Part shown: in pieces, positions 44,723 to 55,905 of the stretch
Numbering within the stretch: the stretch's first letter is position 1
How the letters are laid out: each line of letters starts with the position of its first letter
DNA from: Tolumonas auensis DSM 9187
GTDB taxonomy: Bacteria; Pseudomonadota; Gammaproteobacteria; Enterobacterales; Aeromonadaceae
NCBI RefSeq assembly: GCF_000023065.1
Contig: NC_012691.1
Span: 1,408,501-1,472,500, forward strand
Length of the DNA stretch: 64,000 nt
Reading direction: 5' to 3'
Program-made: the position numbers and the translations under genes
The notes under the pieces: model-generated
Databases searched by the model: none
Seen by the model: only the letters and a program-made list of their open reading frames with translations
Told to the model about the DNA's origin: nothing

Positions 44723-45625
44723 TTATTTTTTAGAAGCGGGGTAACGTATTGCTTCGAGAAACTTGGCAAAGGCAGGTTTGTGTTGTTTAGCGCTCGGATA
44801 GTAAAGATGAAAACCTGAAAAATAAGGGCACCAAGTCTCACACACGGATACTAACCGGCCATTCTGAATATCATCCGCAACAAAATCTTCCGCCAGATAA
44901 GCGATCCCAAGCCCATGCAGCGCTGCGTTTTTGATAAGTGAAACACTGTTAAATGTCAGTTGTCCGCTAACTTTTACTTTGGTTTCCTTACCCTCTTGTT
45001 CAAATTCCCATGTATATATTCCGCCCTGATGAGATAACCGCAGATTAATGCATGAGTGGTTTTGTAAATCATAGGGTGTTTCAGGTTTGGGATGTTTTGC
45101 AAAATAGTCGGGGCTGGCAACCGCTAACATGCGAACGTCAGGCCCGACACGGACGGCGACCATATCCTTTTCCAGATATTCACCCAGGCGGATCCCTCCG
45201 TCAAACCGGTCATTGACGATGTCGACAAAGCCATTATTAACAGAAACTTCGATATTAATTTCAGGGTATTGAGGAATAAATGACTCTAATAATGGTGACA
45301 GGATCGCAGAAGCCGCATGTTCTGATGCGGTGATACGAATATTGCCAGTGAGTCGGTTATGTGACTCATGTAGACCCTGCATCTCACGTTCTAATTCATT
45401 GAGTTTTGGCTCAATGATCCCGAACAGTTGCTCACCGGTTTCAGTTAAGGCGATGCTTCTCGTCGTACGATTAAACAGACGAAACCCCATGCGCGTCTCA
45501 AGCGCTTTGATGGAGTGACTTAATGCAGACGGCGAAACCCCTAATAATGCAGACGCCTTTGTAAAGCTACCGGCTTTTGCAATCACCAGAAATAGTTGCA
45601 AGTCATTCAGATTTTCTTTCAGCAT
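44723..45625 (-). CDS. LysR-family transcriptional regulator
   Basis: A 300-residue regulator. The N-terminal helix-turn-helix is FLVIAKAGSFTKASALLGVSPSALSHSIKALETRMGFRLFNRTTRSI, followed by an effector-binding domain that starts IRITASEHAASAILSPLLESF. The closest relatives I know of this type control aldo-keto reductase or exporter genes. It is divergent from the esterase at 45803, with a 177-base promoter region, and its motif is repeated upstream of other genes of the block. Confidence 0.9.
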   Translation of the reverse strand: MLKENLNDLQLFLVIAKAGSFTKASALLGVSPSALSHSIKALETRMGFRLFNRTTRSIALTETGEQLFGIIEPKLNELEREMQGLHESHNRLTGNIRITASEHAASAILSPLLESFIPQYPEINIEVSVNNGFVDIVNDRFDGGIRLGEYLEKDMVAVRVGPDVRMLAVASPDYFAKHPKPETPYDLQNHSCINLRLSHQGGIYTWEFEQEGKETKVKVSGQLTFNSVSLIKNAALHGLGIAYLAEDFVADDIQNGRLVSVCETWCPYFSGFHLYYPSAKQHKPAFAKFLEAIRYPASKK

Positions 45626-45726
45626 TCGTCGTCCTTGCGTCTCTTATTGAGTCTTATTTTGTGCAGTTTCAGTTGCTTCTAGTATAGGGTAAGCGCCTCG
45701 TTACATTTGTGAGTTCTGTGCAATAA

Positions 45727-45740
45727 CCTATGCGTATTTC
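45727..45740. promoter_or_regulatory. putative regulator-binding motif, copy C
   Basis: CCTATGCGTATTTC lies in the region between the LysR gene and the divergent esterase. It matches CCTATGCAAATTTC in front of the aldo-keto reductase gene at 12 of 14 bases. Function inferred only. Confidence 0.4.
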
Positions 45741-45802
45741 GCCGATAATCATTTATTAAAATCATACTAATATAGCATTAGGAAATGACAGAATTATAGA
45801 AT

Positions 45803-46828
45803 ATGAGCAGCAATAAAAAAATTCCAATGAAAGCAATACACCTATGTTTATTATCCCATTTGATATCAGGGGAAACCGGTGCGGCAGATTTTCACTCTAA
45901 CAATAAAATGATGCATCAGAAACAAGAATATACATTTAATTATCAGCATTTAACGATGGATGATAATACCACTGACATATTGAATCATCCGGCGTTCAAC
46001 GGTTTTTCTTCATTGCTTTTGCCATGGAATGAAGCGCGGCATAATGAAAATGTGCCAATCCGGAATATCCAAAGATTATTACCATATCACAGCCATATTT
46101 CACCTGAAGTAGCAGTCAATTCTTTGAACAGAATGATTGATGATATCAACCAAGGGCAAACCGTCTTTTATAATATTTATTCGGAGCAGCAGAAAGCGCA
46201 ATCACCCGATAAAAACAGCACTGGCTTATTCTTTTTTCGCGGCAAAAAAGATGCTCCATTTGCCATTATTTGTCCAGGCGGCGGGTTTGAATATGTGGGG
46301 GCAGTGCACGAGGGTTTTCCTTATGCGGCTGAAATCAGTCGGCAGGGATATAACGTATTCGTGCTCCGTTATCGAGTTGGTCAGGGTGGTTTCAATGCCA
46401 CTCAGGATCTTGCCAGCGCGATTTCGTTTATTTACCGAAACGCAGCTTCGCTACAAGTCAGTACTCAGGGATATTCTCTGTGGGGAAGTTCCGCTGGTGC
46501 AAGGATGGCCGCAGCGGTGGGCAGTTATGGCGTTGCCCAATTTGGCGGGGAGCACCTACCAAAACCTGCTGCAGTTATAATGGCTTACACCGGATATTCT
46601 GATTATTCCGAGCATGAACCGCCCACATTTGTTGTTGTAGGGAGCAATGATGGTATCGCACCTCCCGCTGTGATGCAGCAGCGTATTAACGCATTAAAGC
46701 GCATGGGGACGATCGTTGAATATCATCAATATCCAAGTGTTGGTCATGGGTTTGGACTGGGTGAGGGAACCTCCGCTGAAGGGTGGATTTTGCTGGCAAC
46801 CCAATTTTGGGAAAAATGGATAAAATAA
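45803..46828 (+). CDS. alpha/beta-hydrolase (acetyl-esterase/lipase type)
   Basis: A 341-residue hydrolase. The oxyanion loop is AIICPGGGFEYVG, the nucleophile elbow LWGSSAGARMAA (GSSAG), Asp in VVGSNDGIAPP and His in SVGHGFGLG, so the catalytic triad is complete. The N-terminus IHLCLLSHLISGETGAADF may be a weak signal peptide, preceded by charged residues, so export is uncertain. Divergent from the LysR gene and probably its target. No GGAG-type Shine-Dalgarno close to the ATG; an internal Met at residue 9 is an alternative start. Confidence 0.85.
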   Translation: MSSNKKIPMKAIHLCLLSHLISGETGAADFHSNNKMMHQKQEYTFNYQHLTMDDNTTDILNHPAFNGFSSLLLPWNEARHNENVPIRNIQRLLPYHSHISPEVAVNSLNRMIDDINQGQTVFYNIYSEQQKAQSPDKNSTGLFFFRGKKDAPFAIICPGGGFEYVGAVHEGFPYAAEISRQGYNVFVLRYRVGQGGFNATQDLASAISFIYRNAASLQVSTQGYSLWGSSAGARMAAAVGSYGVAQFGGEHLPKPAAVIMAYTGYSDYSEHEPPTFVVVGSNDGIAPPAVMQQRINALKRMGTIVEYHQYPSVGHGFGLGEGTSAEGWILLATQFWEKWIK

Positions 46829-47004
46829 TATCAGACCGGTTGTTTAACCTAAAAATCAATCTTTCTGGCAATTAAACAATATCTTATTTGTGAAAGTTGC
46901 TCAAAAGCCTTTGCGATTTTTTAGATCTAATCAAGAATCATGAAAAACGGCATGATTAGCCATTGCATTAAATTAAGCTAAAAATAACTTTCGAAGGAAT
47001 AGTA

Positions 47005-48621
47005 ATGAAAAAGATTTCATTTGTCTTTGGACTGATAGCTGCCGCAGCTCTGACGAGCCACTCAATGTTTGTTGAAGCTAAAGATACAGGGAACAAAATT
47101 GTACAGATAGAGTCTGGTGCTCTTCAGGGCGGCGTAAGTGATGGTATTTATACCTACTTCGGTGTGCCATACGCAGAAGCTCATGAACGTTTTGTACCAG
47201 CAGAAAAAGTAACCCCTTGGAGTGGCGTTCGGAAGGCGACTGAATATGGTCCAATATCACTCCAGTCATCATTGACTGGGTTCCCTGTTCCTAAGGGGAA
47301 ACAAGATAATAATGCACAGAACCTGAATATCTGGACTCCAGGCATTGATGGTAAAAAACGTGCGGTTATGGTTTGGCTGCATGGTGGTGGATTTGCAACG
47401 GGTTCTGCACAAGAAACGCCAGCTTACAATGGCGAAAATCTGAGCAGAAAGGGTGATGTGGTGGTGGTGTCCGTCAATCACCGATTGAATGTCATGGGGC
47501 ATCTCGATTTGTCTGCTTATGGCGAGAAATACAAATACTCCGCCAATGTGGGTATTGAAGACATCGTCGATTCGTTGGAATGGATCCAGAAAAACATCGC
47601 AAGTTTTGGCGGCGATCCTAAGAATGTGACCGTATTCGGTGAATCCGGTGGTGGTGCAAAGGTGCTTGCATTGATGACCAGCCCTCATGCAAAAGGTCTG
47701 TTCCATAAAGGTATTGTTCAAAGTGGCGCCACAGAATCGATGGGTGTCAATTTTACAACCCTGCCAGCGAGCCGTCGTGTCGGTGAGTTGACACTGAAAA
47801 ATCTTGGTATCACAAAAAATAACCTTGATGCGATTCAGTCAGTTCCTTATGACAAGCTGGTTGAAGAATCCATGAAAGCTCAGGTGGAAACAGCGGGTGA
47901 ATTTGGGCTGAAAGGTGCTTTGAGCGGTAAGGTTTCTATGGATTGGGAACCGGTGGTCGATGGTGATTTTCTGCCAACCAACCCTGTAACACCTGATTCA
48001 TTTGCTATTGCTGGTAAAGACATTCCTCTGCTTATTGGTTCAAATCTGAACGAGTGGGCATCGATGAATTTAGTCATGGGGCCGGATAAAGGCAAAACCT
48101 TTACTGAAACTGAAATTGATCAGCGTTTACAGAAAGCCTATGGCGATAACAAAGATAAAGTCGTCGCGGAATTCCTGAAAGCATTCCCGACGAAAACAAA
48201 AGCAGATGCATTGTATTTCGATACCTTTATTCGTCTGCCGATGCTGAAAATTATGAGCCATAAAGCTGATCAGAATGGTGCCCCAGTCTACGGCTATGTT
48301 TATACGCACGGGTCGCCGTTTGCAATTCACACCGTCGAGATCCCGTTGGTATTCAATAATGCTGATGCAGAGCCACCGATTCCAAATGGGGCTGTAAAAT
48401 CTCAGGCTGAAAAACAAGCCGTATCTAAAATGGCAGATACTATGAGTAGCGCGTGGATTTCCTTTGCGAAGACAGGAAAACCAGAAGCAGCATCACTGCC
48501 TGCTTGGGAAGCTTACACTCGTTCTAACGGTGCAACTATGATTCTGGATACGGACAGTTCCCTTGTCTATGGGCATGACCGAAACCTGATGAAGATTATT
48601 GCTCCTGATTATCAGTGGTAA
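47005..48621 (+). CDS. exported type-B carboxylesterase
   Basis: A 538-residue periplasmic or secreted carboxylesterase. The signal peptide is MKKISFVFGLIAAAALTSHSMFVEA. The nucleophile elbow is FGESGGGAK (Gly replaces the Ala of the family's GESAGG), the Glu is probably in IGSNLNEWA and the His in IHTVEIPLVFNN. The N-terminal GVPYAEAHERF and YNGENLSRKGDVVVVSVNHRLN are diagnostic of the family. It hydrolyses carboxylic or aromatic esters of unknown origin. It ends in a strong terminator, so it is monocistronic. Confidence 0.9.
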   Translation: MKKISFVFGLIAAAALTSHSMFVEAKDTGNKIVQIESGALQGGVSDGIYTYFGVPYAEAHERFVPAEKVTPWSGVRKATEYGPISLQSSLTGFPVPKGKQDNNAQNLNIWTPGIDGKKRAVMVWLHGGGFATGSAQETPAYNGENLSRKGDVVVVSVNHRLNVMGHLDLSAYGEKYKYSANVGIEDIVDSLEWIQKNIASFGGDPKNVTVFGESGGGAKVLALMTSPHAKGLFHKGIVQSGATESMGVNFTTLPASRRVGELTLKNLGITKNNLDAIQSVPYDKLVEESMKAQVETAGEFGLKGALSGKVSMDWEPVVDGDFLPTNPVTPDSFAIAGKDIPLLIGSNLNEWASMNLVMGPDKGKTFTETEIDQRLQKAYGDNKDKVVAEFLKAFPTKTKADALYFDTFIRLPMLKIMSHKADQNGAPVYGYVYTHGSPFAIHTVEIPLVFNNADAEPPIPNGAVKSQAEKQAVSKMADTMSSAWISFAKTGKPEAASLPAWEAYTRSNGATMILDTDSSLVYGHDRNLMKIIAPDYQW

Positions 48622-48650
48622 GCGCATCAGGTCATAATACGACGTAATTT

Positions 48651-48689
48651 AACAGCAAGGGCGATGTAAATCGCCCTTGCTGTTTTTTT
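48651..48689 (+). terminator. strong rho-independent terminator after carboxylesterase
   Basis: A perfect 15-bp stem AACAGCAAGGGCGAT / ATCGCCCTTGCTGTT (48651-48665, 48670-48684) with loop GTAA, followed by a run of seven to eight T. Confidence 0.95.
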
Positions 48690-48734
48690 CGTTGAGCAAC
48701 ACAGTACCATTACCTCATTAATCCATTAGTTTTT

Positions 48735-48774
48735 TTCACAAGCCCTTACGAAATCACACCTCTAATTCTACCGG
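48735..48774. promoter_or_regulatory. shared leader motif, copy A
   Basis: Starting TTCACAAGCCC and ending CTAATTCTACCGG, this 40-base stretch before the second carboxylesterase gene aligns with 53773-53812 before the aldo-keto reductase gene after one gap. A common regulator is inferred. Confidence 0.45.
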
Positions 48775-48879
48775 TTCACTTCTTCTATCATGGTTTTGAT
48801 TATTCCTCATTCTGGGGATAACAAATTGAAAATATTTGAACCTGAATATGCAAAAGGCATCGAAGTGAGGGTGAAGGTT

Positions 48880-50544
48880 GTGAAAATACAAAGCACAAAC
48901 AGATTGAAGTATTGGAAACCAGCACTTGCGTTAATTGCGCTTAGTTTAGGGTGGCAACAAGCGATCGCAAGTCCTGATTTGATTGTTGAAACCAATAAAG
49001 GGCCAGTACAAGGGATGTTGAGAAACAATGTTGTCGAATATCGAGGCATTCCTTATGCAGAATCGCCTGTCGGTCAATTGCGCTGGAAACCGCCTGTAGA
49101 ACATGCTGCATGGAAAGAGGTTCGTGATGCAACGGCATTCGGAAAAGCCTGCGGGCAGGTGACCTTACTTGGCGTGTTTGCAGGGCCAGCCAATCACAAT
49201 GAAGATTGCCTCTATCTGAATGTGACTGCACCGAAAACTACAAGTCAGGAAAAACTACCAGTTCTGTTCTGGATCCATGGTGGTGGTTTTGTTGACGGCG
49301 CAGCGAGTGACTACGACGCGAGTAAACTAGCAGACCAAGGGAAGGTGATTGTTGTTTCGATAAATTATCGGCTTAGCCTGCTGGGTTTCTTTGCTCATCC
49401 CGCTATCAACAAAGAGGGACATCTTTTCGCTAACTATGGGTTGCTTGACCAGCAATTTGCCCTGCGCTGGGTAAAGGAAAACATCGCCAAATTTGGTGGT
49501 GATCCCAATAACATCACAGTTGCAGGCCAATCTGCAGGCGGAGCCAGCGTAGCATATAATGTTATATCACCTTTAGCCAAAGGATTGTTTCACAAAGCAA
49601 TTATTCAAAGCAGTGCTTCTTATCTTACCGCAGTTCCAATGGCTGTCGCAGAAAAGAAAGCTATCTCCTTCGCCGATGCCGCCGGGTGTGGAACAGGCGC
49701 TGATGAGGCAACGGCGTCCTGCCTGCGTAACCTGCCAGCAGATAAACTCATGAATCTATCTGGGCCGGAAAATACATTTGGTCCTTATGTCGTCACTCCG
49801 GTTGCCGATGGCAAGATCGTTCCCAGTGGCGGTGCGGCTGCATTTGCATCTGGCAAATTCCATAAGATGCCAATTATGACGGGATCTACGCAGGATGAAG
49901 GTAGCTTCTTTGTGGCTATACCTGTTTACTACTCCGGTAAGGCTGTCACGCAGGAAGATGTCACAAAATATGTGAACACTGTCTTCGGTGGTAATGCTGG
50001 TTATGGTGGAACACCGCCCGCCTATCCGAAAGATACGCCCACTAAAATTCTGGCGCGTTACCCCGCTTCTGATTATAAAAGTGCACAACTTCGTATGAAT
50101 GCCATCCAGAGTGATGTGATGGTCTGCCGTATCCAGCATGGTACTCATTTGTTAGCCGGTAAAGTTCCATTATATGCCTACGAATTCCGCGATCAGACTG
50201 CACCATCGATGTTCCCTGAATTGCCTGATTTTAAACCAATGGCTTATCACACGGCTGATTTGCAATATCAGTTCCCTGGGTTCCACGGTGGCGATAAAGG
50301 TGTGCAACATCCGCTGAATGCCCAGCAGCAGAAACTTTCGGATCAAATTGTCACGGCATGGACCAATTTCGCACGTTACGGCAACCCGAATGGCAATGGT
50401 TCAAAAGTTTGGCCTGTATATACCAGCGATCCAAAAGCTCAATCATATTTGTCACAGAATATTCCTGAGTTAACCACATTCAGTGACAACGAATTCACGG
50501 CAATGCATCAATGTGATTTCTGGAAAGATGTGCTGGTCTATTAG
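48880..50544 (+). CDS. exported type-B carboxylesterase (second copy)
   Basis: A 554-residue carboxylesterase related to the previous one but clearly diverged. The elbow is AGQSAGGASVA, acid Glu in STQDEGSFF, His in FGFHGGDK or HTADLQYQF. GIPYAESPVGQLRWKPP and GGFVDGAASDYDASKLADQ are family signatures. GTG 48880 is my start: it gives signal peptide VKIQSTNRLKYWKPALALIALSLGWQQAIA with GAGG nine bases upstream. The longer frame from 48790 adds 30 residues with no family match. It ends 18 bases before the decayed reductase gene, convergent. Confidence 0.88.
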   Translation: MKIQSTNRLKYWKPALALIALSLGWQQAIASPDLIVETNKGPVQGMLRNNVVEYRGIPYAESPVGQLRWKPPVEHAAWKEVRDATAFGKACGQVTLLGVFAGPANHNEDCLYLNVTAPKTTSQEKLPVLFWIHGGGFVDGAASDYDASKLADQGKVIVVSINYRLSLLGFFAHPAINKEGHLFANYGLLDQQFALRWVKENIAKFGGDPNNITVAGQSAGGASVAYNVISPLAKGLFHKAIIQSSASYLTAVPMAVAEKKAISFADAAGCGTGADEATASCLRNLPADKLMNLSGPENTFGPYVVTPVADGKIVPSGGAAAFASGKFHKMPIMTGSTQDEGSFFVAIPVYYSGKAVTQEDVTKYVNTVFGGNAGYGGTPPAYPKDTPTKILARYPASDYKSAQLRMNAIQSDVMVCRIQHGTHLLAGKVPLYAYEFRDQTAPSMFPELPDFKPMAYHTADLQYQFPGFHGGDKGVQHPLNAQQQKLSDQIVTAWTNFARYGNPNGNGSKVWPVYTSDPKAQSYLSQNIPELTTFSDNEFTAMHQCDFWKDVLVY

Positions 50545-50561
50545 TAATAGGCGAGGGTGGG

Positions 50562-51266
<705 letters not shown>

Positions 51267-51320
51267 TCAACCACTCAATAAGCTGGTTGAACATATTTCG
51301 AGTCATCTTTAATAATGTGC

Positions 51321-52376
51321 TTAAATATTTTTCCCGTAGAAAGACGTCAATTTTTCGATGGCCTGACTGACGTATTCTGGCTTCCAATACGTTTCAATAT
51401 GCGTTGCGCCTTTAATTAAGAATAAATCTTTCTCTTTGGCATTGGTTGCCAGCGGGAAGGCGCTTTCGGTCATATAAAGCGTATCTGCCTTATCACCCGC
51501 AATCATGAGCAGTGGTTGGTTAATTAAATCCATATTGGTTGCCGCATCGAAATTCATCAAATCAAGCAAACTGCTCATGGTGTAACGGAAGGATGAATTC
51601 GGATGAGCATGGGTTTTCCAGTAATACTCAAAGCCCTGACGGTAGAGATCAAACGGCAGTTTGGCGATCTGTTCATCAGTCAGTTTGGTGTCTGCTGCAT
51701 AGATGATTTCTCCACCGGCAGCTTCTTGTGCTCTGGCATCTGATGCTTGTTTGAGGCGTTCCTGAATCGTGGACACTTGAGAATTCATAAATCCATTGCG
51801 TCTGACCAGTCCTGAATTGAACATGCTTACTGTCGCGAGCGCTTTAAAACGCTTATCGGTTTGGGCTGCTTTTAATGAATAACCGCCACCGCCACAAATC
51901 CCCAGTAATCCGACACGGTTTGTATCAACACCCGCATACTGGGTGATGTAGTCGGCCATGCCGTGAATATCTTCAATGCGGTTTGCTGGTTTATCGACAT
52001 AACGCGGTAATCCGCCACTGCCTCCCTGATAGGCGGCATCAGCCGTGATGGTGATATAACCTTTTTCCGCTAATTGTTGCGCATATAAACCCGCAACCTG
52101 TTCTTTCACGCCACCGTTCGGATGAGCAACCACCAAGGTCGGGTATTTTTTGTTTTTATCGTAATTAGCCGGGGTATAAACATTCGCAGCAATATCGATA
52201 CCATTGAGTTTGTATTTCACAGGGTGAATATTGACTTTCCCCGGTACGTTTTCAGTAATCGCACCGTCATAGACGAGCGTGAATGGATTCTGTTTATAAT
52301 CCGCAGCTTGTGAAACACCGGATGAAATTGCTACGGTTGCAGCAAGTAATGCTGCATTTAATGGTTTAATTTTCAT
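51321..52376 (-). CDS. exported alpha/beta-hydrolase with a cysteine nucleophile (dienelactone-hydrolase-like)
   Basis: A 351-residue exported hydrolase. The signal is MKIKPLNAALLAATVAISSGVSQAADY. The nucleophile elbow is VGLLGICGGGGYSLKAA, with Cys in place of Ser as in dienelactone hydrolases and the YcjY group; Asp is in MIAGDKADTLY and His in KGATHIETYWK. The N-terminal TLVVAHPNGGVKEQVAG holds the oxyanion loop. Substrate unknown. It is leftward, upstream of the defective reductase and 26 bases after the cupin-CMD gene, so the two may be one operon. Confidence 0.85.
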   Translation of the reverse strand: MKIKPLNAALLAATVAISSGVSQAADYKQNPFTLVYDGAITENVPGKVNIHPVKYKLNGIDIAANVYTPANYDKNKKYPTLVVAHPNGGVKEQVAGLYAQQLAEKGYITITADAAYQGGSGGLPRYVDKPANRIEDIHGMADYITQYAGVDTNRVGLLGICGGGGYSLKAAQTDKRFKALATVSMFNSGLVRRNGFMNSQVSTIQERLKQASDARAQEAAGGEIIYAADTKLTDEQIAKLPFDLYRQGFEYYWKTHAHPNSSFRYTMSSLLDLMNFDAATNMDLINQPLLMIAGDKADTLYMTESAFPLATNAKEKDLFLIKGATHIETYWKPEYVSQAIEKLTSFYGKNI

Positions 52377-52402
52377 AACGAAGACCCTTTAATAAGCGGA
52401 AA

Positions 52403-53254
52403 TTATTGTTTCTGATCAGCTTTAAATACATCTTTGGCGATACCAACGGCGGTCACTGCGCTTGGCCAGCCGGTATAGAAGGCTAAATGTGTGATGGCTT
52501 CAGAGAGTTCTGATTGTGTGACACCATTTTTAAGTGCCAAACTCATATGTGAACGAAGTTGGTCTGGGCGATTTAACGCAATTAACGCACTGACTGTAAT
52601 TAAGCTGCGTTCCCGTTTTGAGAGCTCAGGGCGTTCCCAGATATCGTTATAGAGCACCTGATCGGTCAGTTCGGCAAGTTTAGGCGCAGTCTCGCCCATT
52701 AGTTGCTGTGCGCGGGAAGGCTGTGCTGGCGATGCTGGTAACTGCTTCGGCATACCGTATTGTTCATCGGTAACTTTTTCCATCCAGTCTGCGGTTTTAC
52801 CTGCCAAATGTTCCTGGACCGCTAAGTGTGTGAAGCTGTTATCAGGCGTGGCACCATGCCAGTGTTTTATTCCTGGTGGGATCCATACCACATCACCCTG
52901 ACCGATCTTTTTCCGTTCACCACCCCAGAATTGGATATAGCCTGAGCCCCGGGTTACCGCCAAATGCTGCCCTACAGGGTGAGAATGCCAATCAGTGCGT
53001 GCGCCCGGCTCAAAAGTGACATAGGCAGCAGTGGCCTCGGAAGGCGCTTCAGCAGGAAAGAGTGGTGCAACAATCGCTTTGCCGGTGAAATGTGCCGGAT
53101 CGGCAATTCGTACTGGTCGATCTGATTCACTGGTAACAGGAATAACAACTGAATCCATTTTTTTATTTTCTCCCGTATTGGTTTGCTGTGCAGCGAAGGC
53201 AGAAAAACCGGCGCTCACAGTCAAAAATAGCAGTGGTATTGCAAGTGGTTTCAT
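52403..53254 (-). CDS. exported cupin plus carboxymuconolactone-decarboxylase-like fusion
   Basis: A 283-residue exported two-domain protein. The signal peptide is MKPLAIPLLFLTVSAGFSAFAAQQ. Residues about 70-150 form a cupin (GARTDWHSHPVGQHLAVTRGSG, metal His residues; GDVVWIPPGIKHWHGA), and residues about 185-280 a CMD domain (ELSKRERSLITVSALIALNR, SEAITHLAFYTGWPSA). No peroxidatic CxxC is present in the CMD part, so a decarboxylase-like or structural role is more likely than an AhpD-type one. ATG 53254 has AGGGA upstream. Leftward, 26 bases before the hydrolase gene. Confidence 0.85.
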   Translation of the reverse strand: MKPLAIPLLFLTVSAGFSAFAAQQTNTGENKKMDSVVIPVTSESDRPVRIADPAHFTGKAIVAPLFPAEAPSEATAAYVTFEPGARTDWHSHPVGQHLAVTRGSGYIQFWGGERKKIGQGDVVWIPPGIKHWHGATPDNSFTHLAVQEHLAGKTADWMEKVTDEQYGMPKQLPASPAQPSRAQQLMGETAPKLAELTDQVLYNDIWERPELSKRERSLITVSALIALNRPDQLRSHMSLALKNGVTQSELSEAITHLAFYTGWPSAVTAVGIAKDVFKADQKQ

Positions 53255-53409
53255 ATGATTTCCCTCTGGCGACTGGCTGATTGCGAAAGCAACGGCACTG
53301 TTTATTTGCTGCATTAATAGACGATATGAATCGTATTCCTTTGCAATATTTTCAACAATAATGATATTGGTGCATGGGCTATTGAATTATATTCAGCAAT
53401 TGCAGGTGT

Positions 53410-53721
53410 TTGACTTATGGTATAAACGCTAATGTCAGATTATTTAACCGCACGACACGCTCTGTTTCGCTCACAGAAGCGGGAGAACAATTTTTAAAAC
53501 GAATTGTCCCTTCAATGGTGGATTTGCAGGATGCGATGAATGAACTGACAACCGCACAGAACCGGCCAACCGGCACGATCAGGATCAGTTCCGCAGAAAC
53601 AGGCGCAATCCCGCTTATTCGGGATTTACTGTACTATCCGGCGAATCGATATCCGCCAAGTGCATTCCGATTATTTACGCAGGCATTACGGGAGTGGGTG
53701 AGTCATCAAATTATTTCGTGA
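53410..53721 (+). pseudogene. LysR-family regulator remnant
   Basis: The frame opens at NVRLFNRTTRSVSLTEAGEQFL (the end of a LysR DNA-binding domain), runs through QNRPTGTIRISSAETGAIPLIRDLL and then jumps to YPANRYPPSAFRLFTQALREW, the C-terminal helix. The helix-turn-helix and most of the effector domain are gone. A possible N-terminal scrap MNRIPLQYFQQ begins at 53326, just upstream. It may once have controlled the cupin-CMD/hydrolase or the aldo-keto reductase gene on either side. Confidence 0.75.
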
Positions 53722-53772
53722 ACACACGAAGCTATAAATCTGCTCATAAAACACATTGATTCATTAGCCTGA

Positions 53773-53812
53773 TTCACAACCCTATGCAAATTTCAGCACC
53801 TAATTCTATCGG
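53773..53812. promoter_or_regulatory. shared leader motif, copy B
   Basis: TTCACAACCCTATGCAAATT (53773-53792), then TTCAGCACCTAATTCTATCGG to 53812, precedes the aldo-keto reductase gene and aligns with copy A and with the shorter core of copy C. Probably a binding site of a LysR-type regulator. Confidence 0.45.
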
Positions 53813-53852
53813 ATTATATCGGGTATTATTTCACCTGACATTCTTCGTATAG

Positions 53853-54713
<861 letters not shown>

Positions 54714-54734
54714 GTTGTTATCATAAGAACGAAA

Positions 54735-54759
54735 CCCTCCTCCGGGAAGCGGAGGAGGG
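54735..54759 (-). terminator. hairpin between convergent reductase and ROK genes
   Basis: CCCTCCTCC / GGAGGAGGG (54735-54743, 54751-54759) is followed on the minus strand by TTTCGTT, a weak T-run, so it may terminate the ROK gene. Confidence 0.55.
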
Positions 54760-54768
54760 CGGTAACGA

Positions 54769-55677
54769 TTAAGGCACAGGTGTTTCAGTCATTTGCAGAT
54801 GATGCTGCAATGCGCCCACCAGATTGGCTTCATTCATAAAATGACAGCGAACGACTTTCGGAATGGTCAGATGCATCGGCAGATGCTCTTCCAGATAGGC
54901 CATATTCTGTTCGATATACTGGAATAACAGCGGCTGAGCACTGATCCCGCCGCCAACGGCAATCACATCCGGATCAAACAGCGATTGCAGATTGAAGAAC
55001 TGCATCGCCAGACGGTAAGTATAAGCGTCCAGCGCCTCACAAACTTCCGAATCTCCTTCATTGGCCCACTCAAATACCTGCTTACCATTAATACTCTTGG
55101 GTGGTAAGCGTTTGATATGTTCAACCGCACGGCATAAACCACGGACGCCGCCATCGTGGCCCCAGTAGTGGTATGGATCACCTTTGCAGTGCCAGCTGTC
55201 GGTCAGTAAAAAGCTGAGTTCACCGGAAGCAAAATGAGATCCCTTATAGAGCTGACCATTCAGGAAGATGCCGCCACCAACGCCCGTACCCAGCACGACG
55301 ACAACACCATTATTACAACCCGCCAGACTGCCTTTCCAGGCTTCGGCCAGCACGGCGCATTTTGCATCATTTTCGATTGTTACAGGCACAGGACAAACGG
55401 CCTTGATATCGGCCACAAAATCCCGGTTGTCATTGTAAGCCAGTGAGCCGCCGGTAATGCTGCGCCCCTGTTCGCTGTCGATTACGCCGGGCATGCTGAA
55501 TGCGATACCCGCGATTTGATCCCGGTAATGCTGATATAACCCCACGATCTCCGCACGGAAAGAATCAAAATTATCTGAAGGGGTCGTGACCTGACCACTT
55601 TCCTGTATTACTGCCTGCTTATCCATTAACGCATATTTAATGGCTGAGCCGCCTACATCTATAACCAGATATTTCAT
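54769..55677 (-). CDS. ROK-family sugar kinase
   Basis: A 302-residue kinase that phosphorylates an incoming sugar, probably glucose, fructose or a glucoside. The ATP loop is MKYLVIDVGGSAIKYAL, the catalytic Asp lies in TIENDAKCAVLAE, and the phosphate loop VVVLGTGVGGGIFLNG is intact. The zinc motif CxCGxxGCxE of most ROK kinases is missing (the region reads SWHCKGDPYHYWGHDGG), as in BglK-type members. It is divergent from the sugar-transport operon across the 434-base regulatory region, and the sugar released inside the cell by that operon is its likely substrate. Confidence 0.88.
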   Translation of the reverse strand: MKYLVIDVGGSAIKYALMDKQAVIQESGQVTTPSDNFDSFRAEIVGLYQHYRDQIAGIAFSMPGVIDSEQGRSITGGSLAYNDNRDFVADIKAVCPVPVTIENDAKCAVLAEAWKGSLAGCNNGVVVVLGTGVGGGIFLNGQLYKGSHFASGELSFLLTDSWHCKGDPYHYWGHDGGVRGLCRAVEHIKRLPPKSINGKQVFEWANEGDSEVCEALDAYTYRLAMQFFNLQSLFDPDVIAVGGGISAQPLLFQYIEQNMAYLEEHLPMHLTIPKVVRCHFMNEANLVGALQHHLQMTETPVP

Positions 55678-55881
55678 GGTAATGCACTCCGATGCGTTAT
55701 TGATTTTCCTACTATTAATAATAGTCCATGAAGTGCCGTGGGTGTGTCTGTGACCGGAAACTCACTCTGACCAGCGTGAAATATAAATTTAGCCCGCCAG
55801 GCAGTATGGCGTAAATCGGCCATACTTTTTTCAGGATTCACACTGCAATGTTTCACCAGAATGAGAGCTGGGGGTTGCATC

Positions 55882-55897
55882 TGTGACATAGATCATA
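55882..55897 (+). promoter_or_regulatory. CRP (catabolite activator) binding site
   Basis: TGTGACATAGATCATA fits TGTGA-N6-TCACA at nine of ten conserved positions. It lies 215 bases before the binding-protein gene and 78 bases upstream of the operator, consistent with activation by cAMP-CRP when glucose is low. Confidence 0.75.
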
Positions 55898-55905
55898 GTC
55901 TGTTA

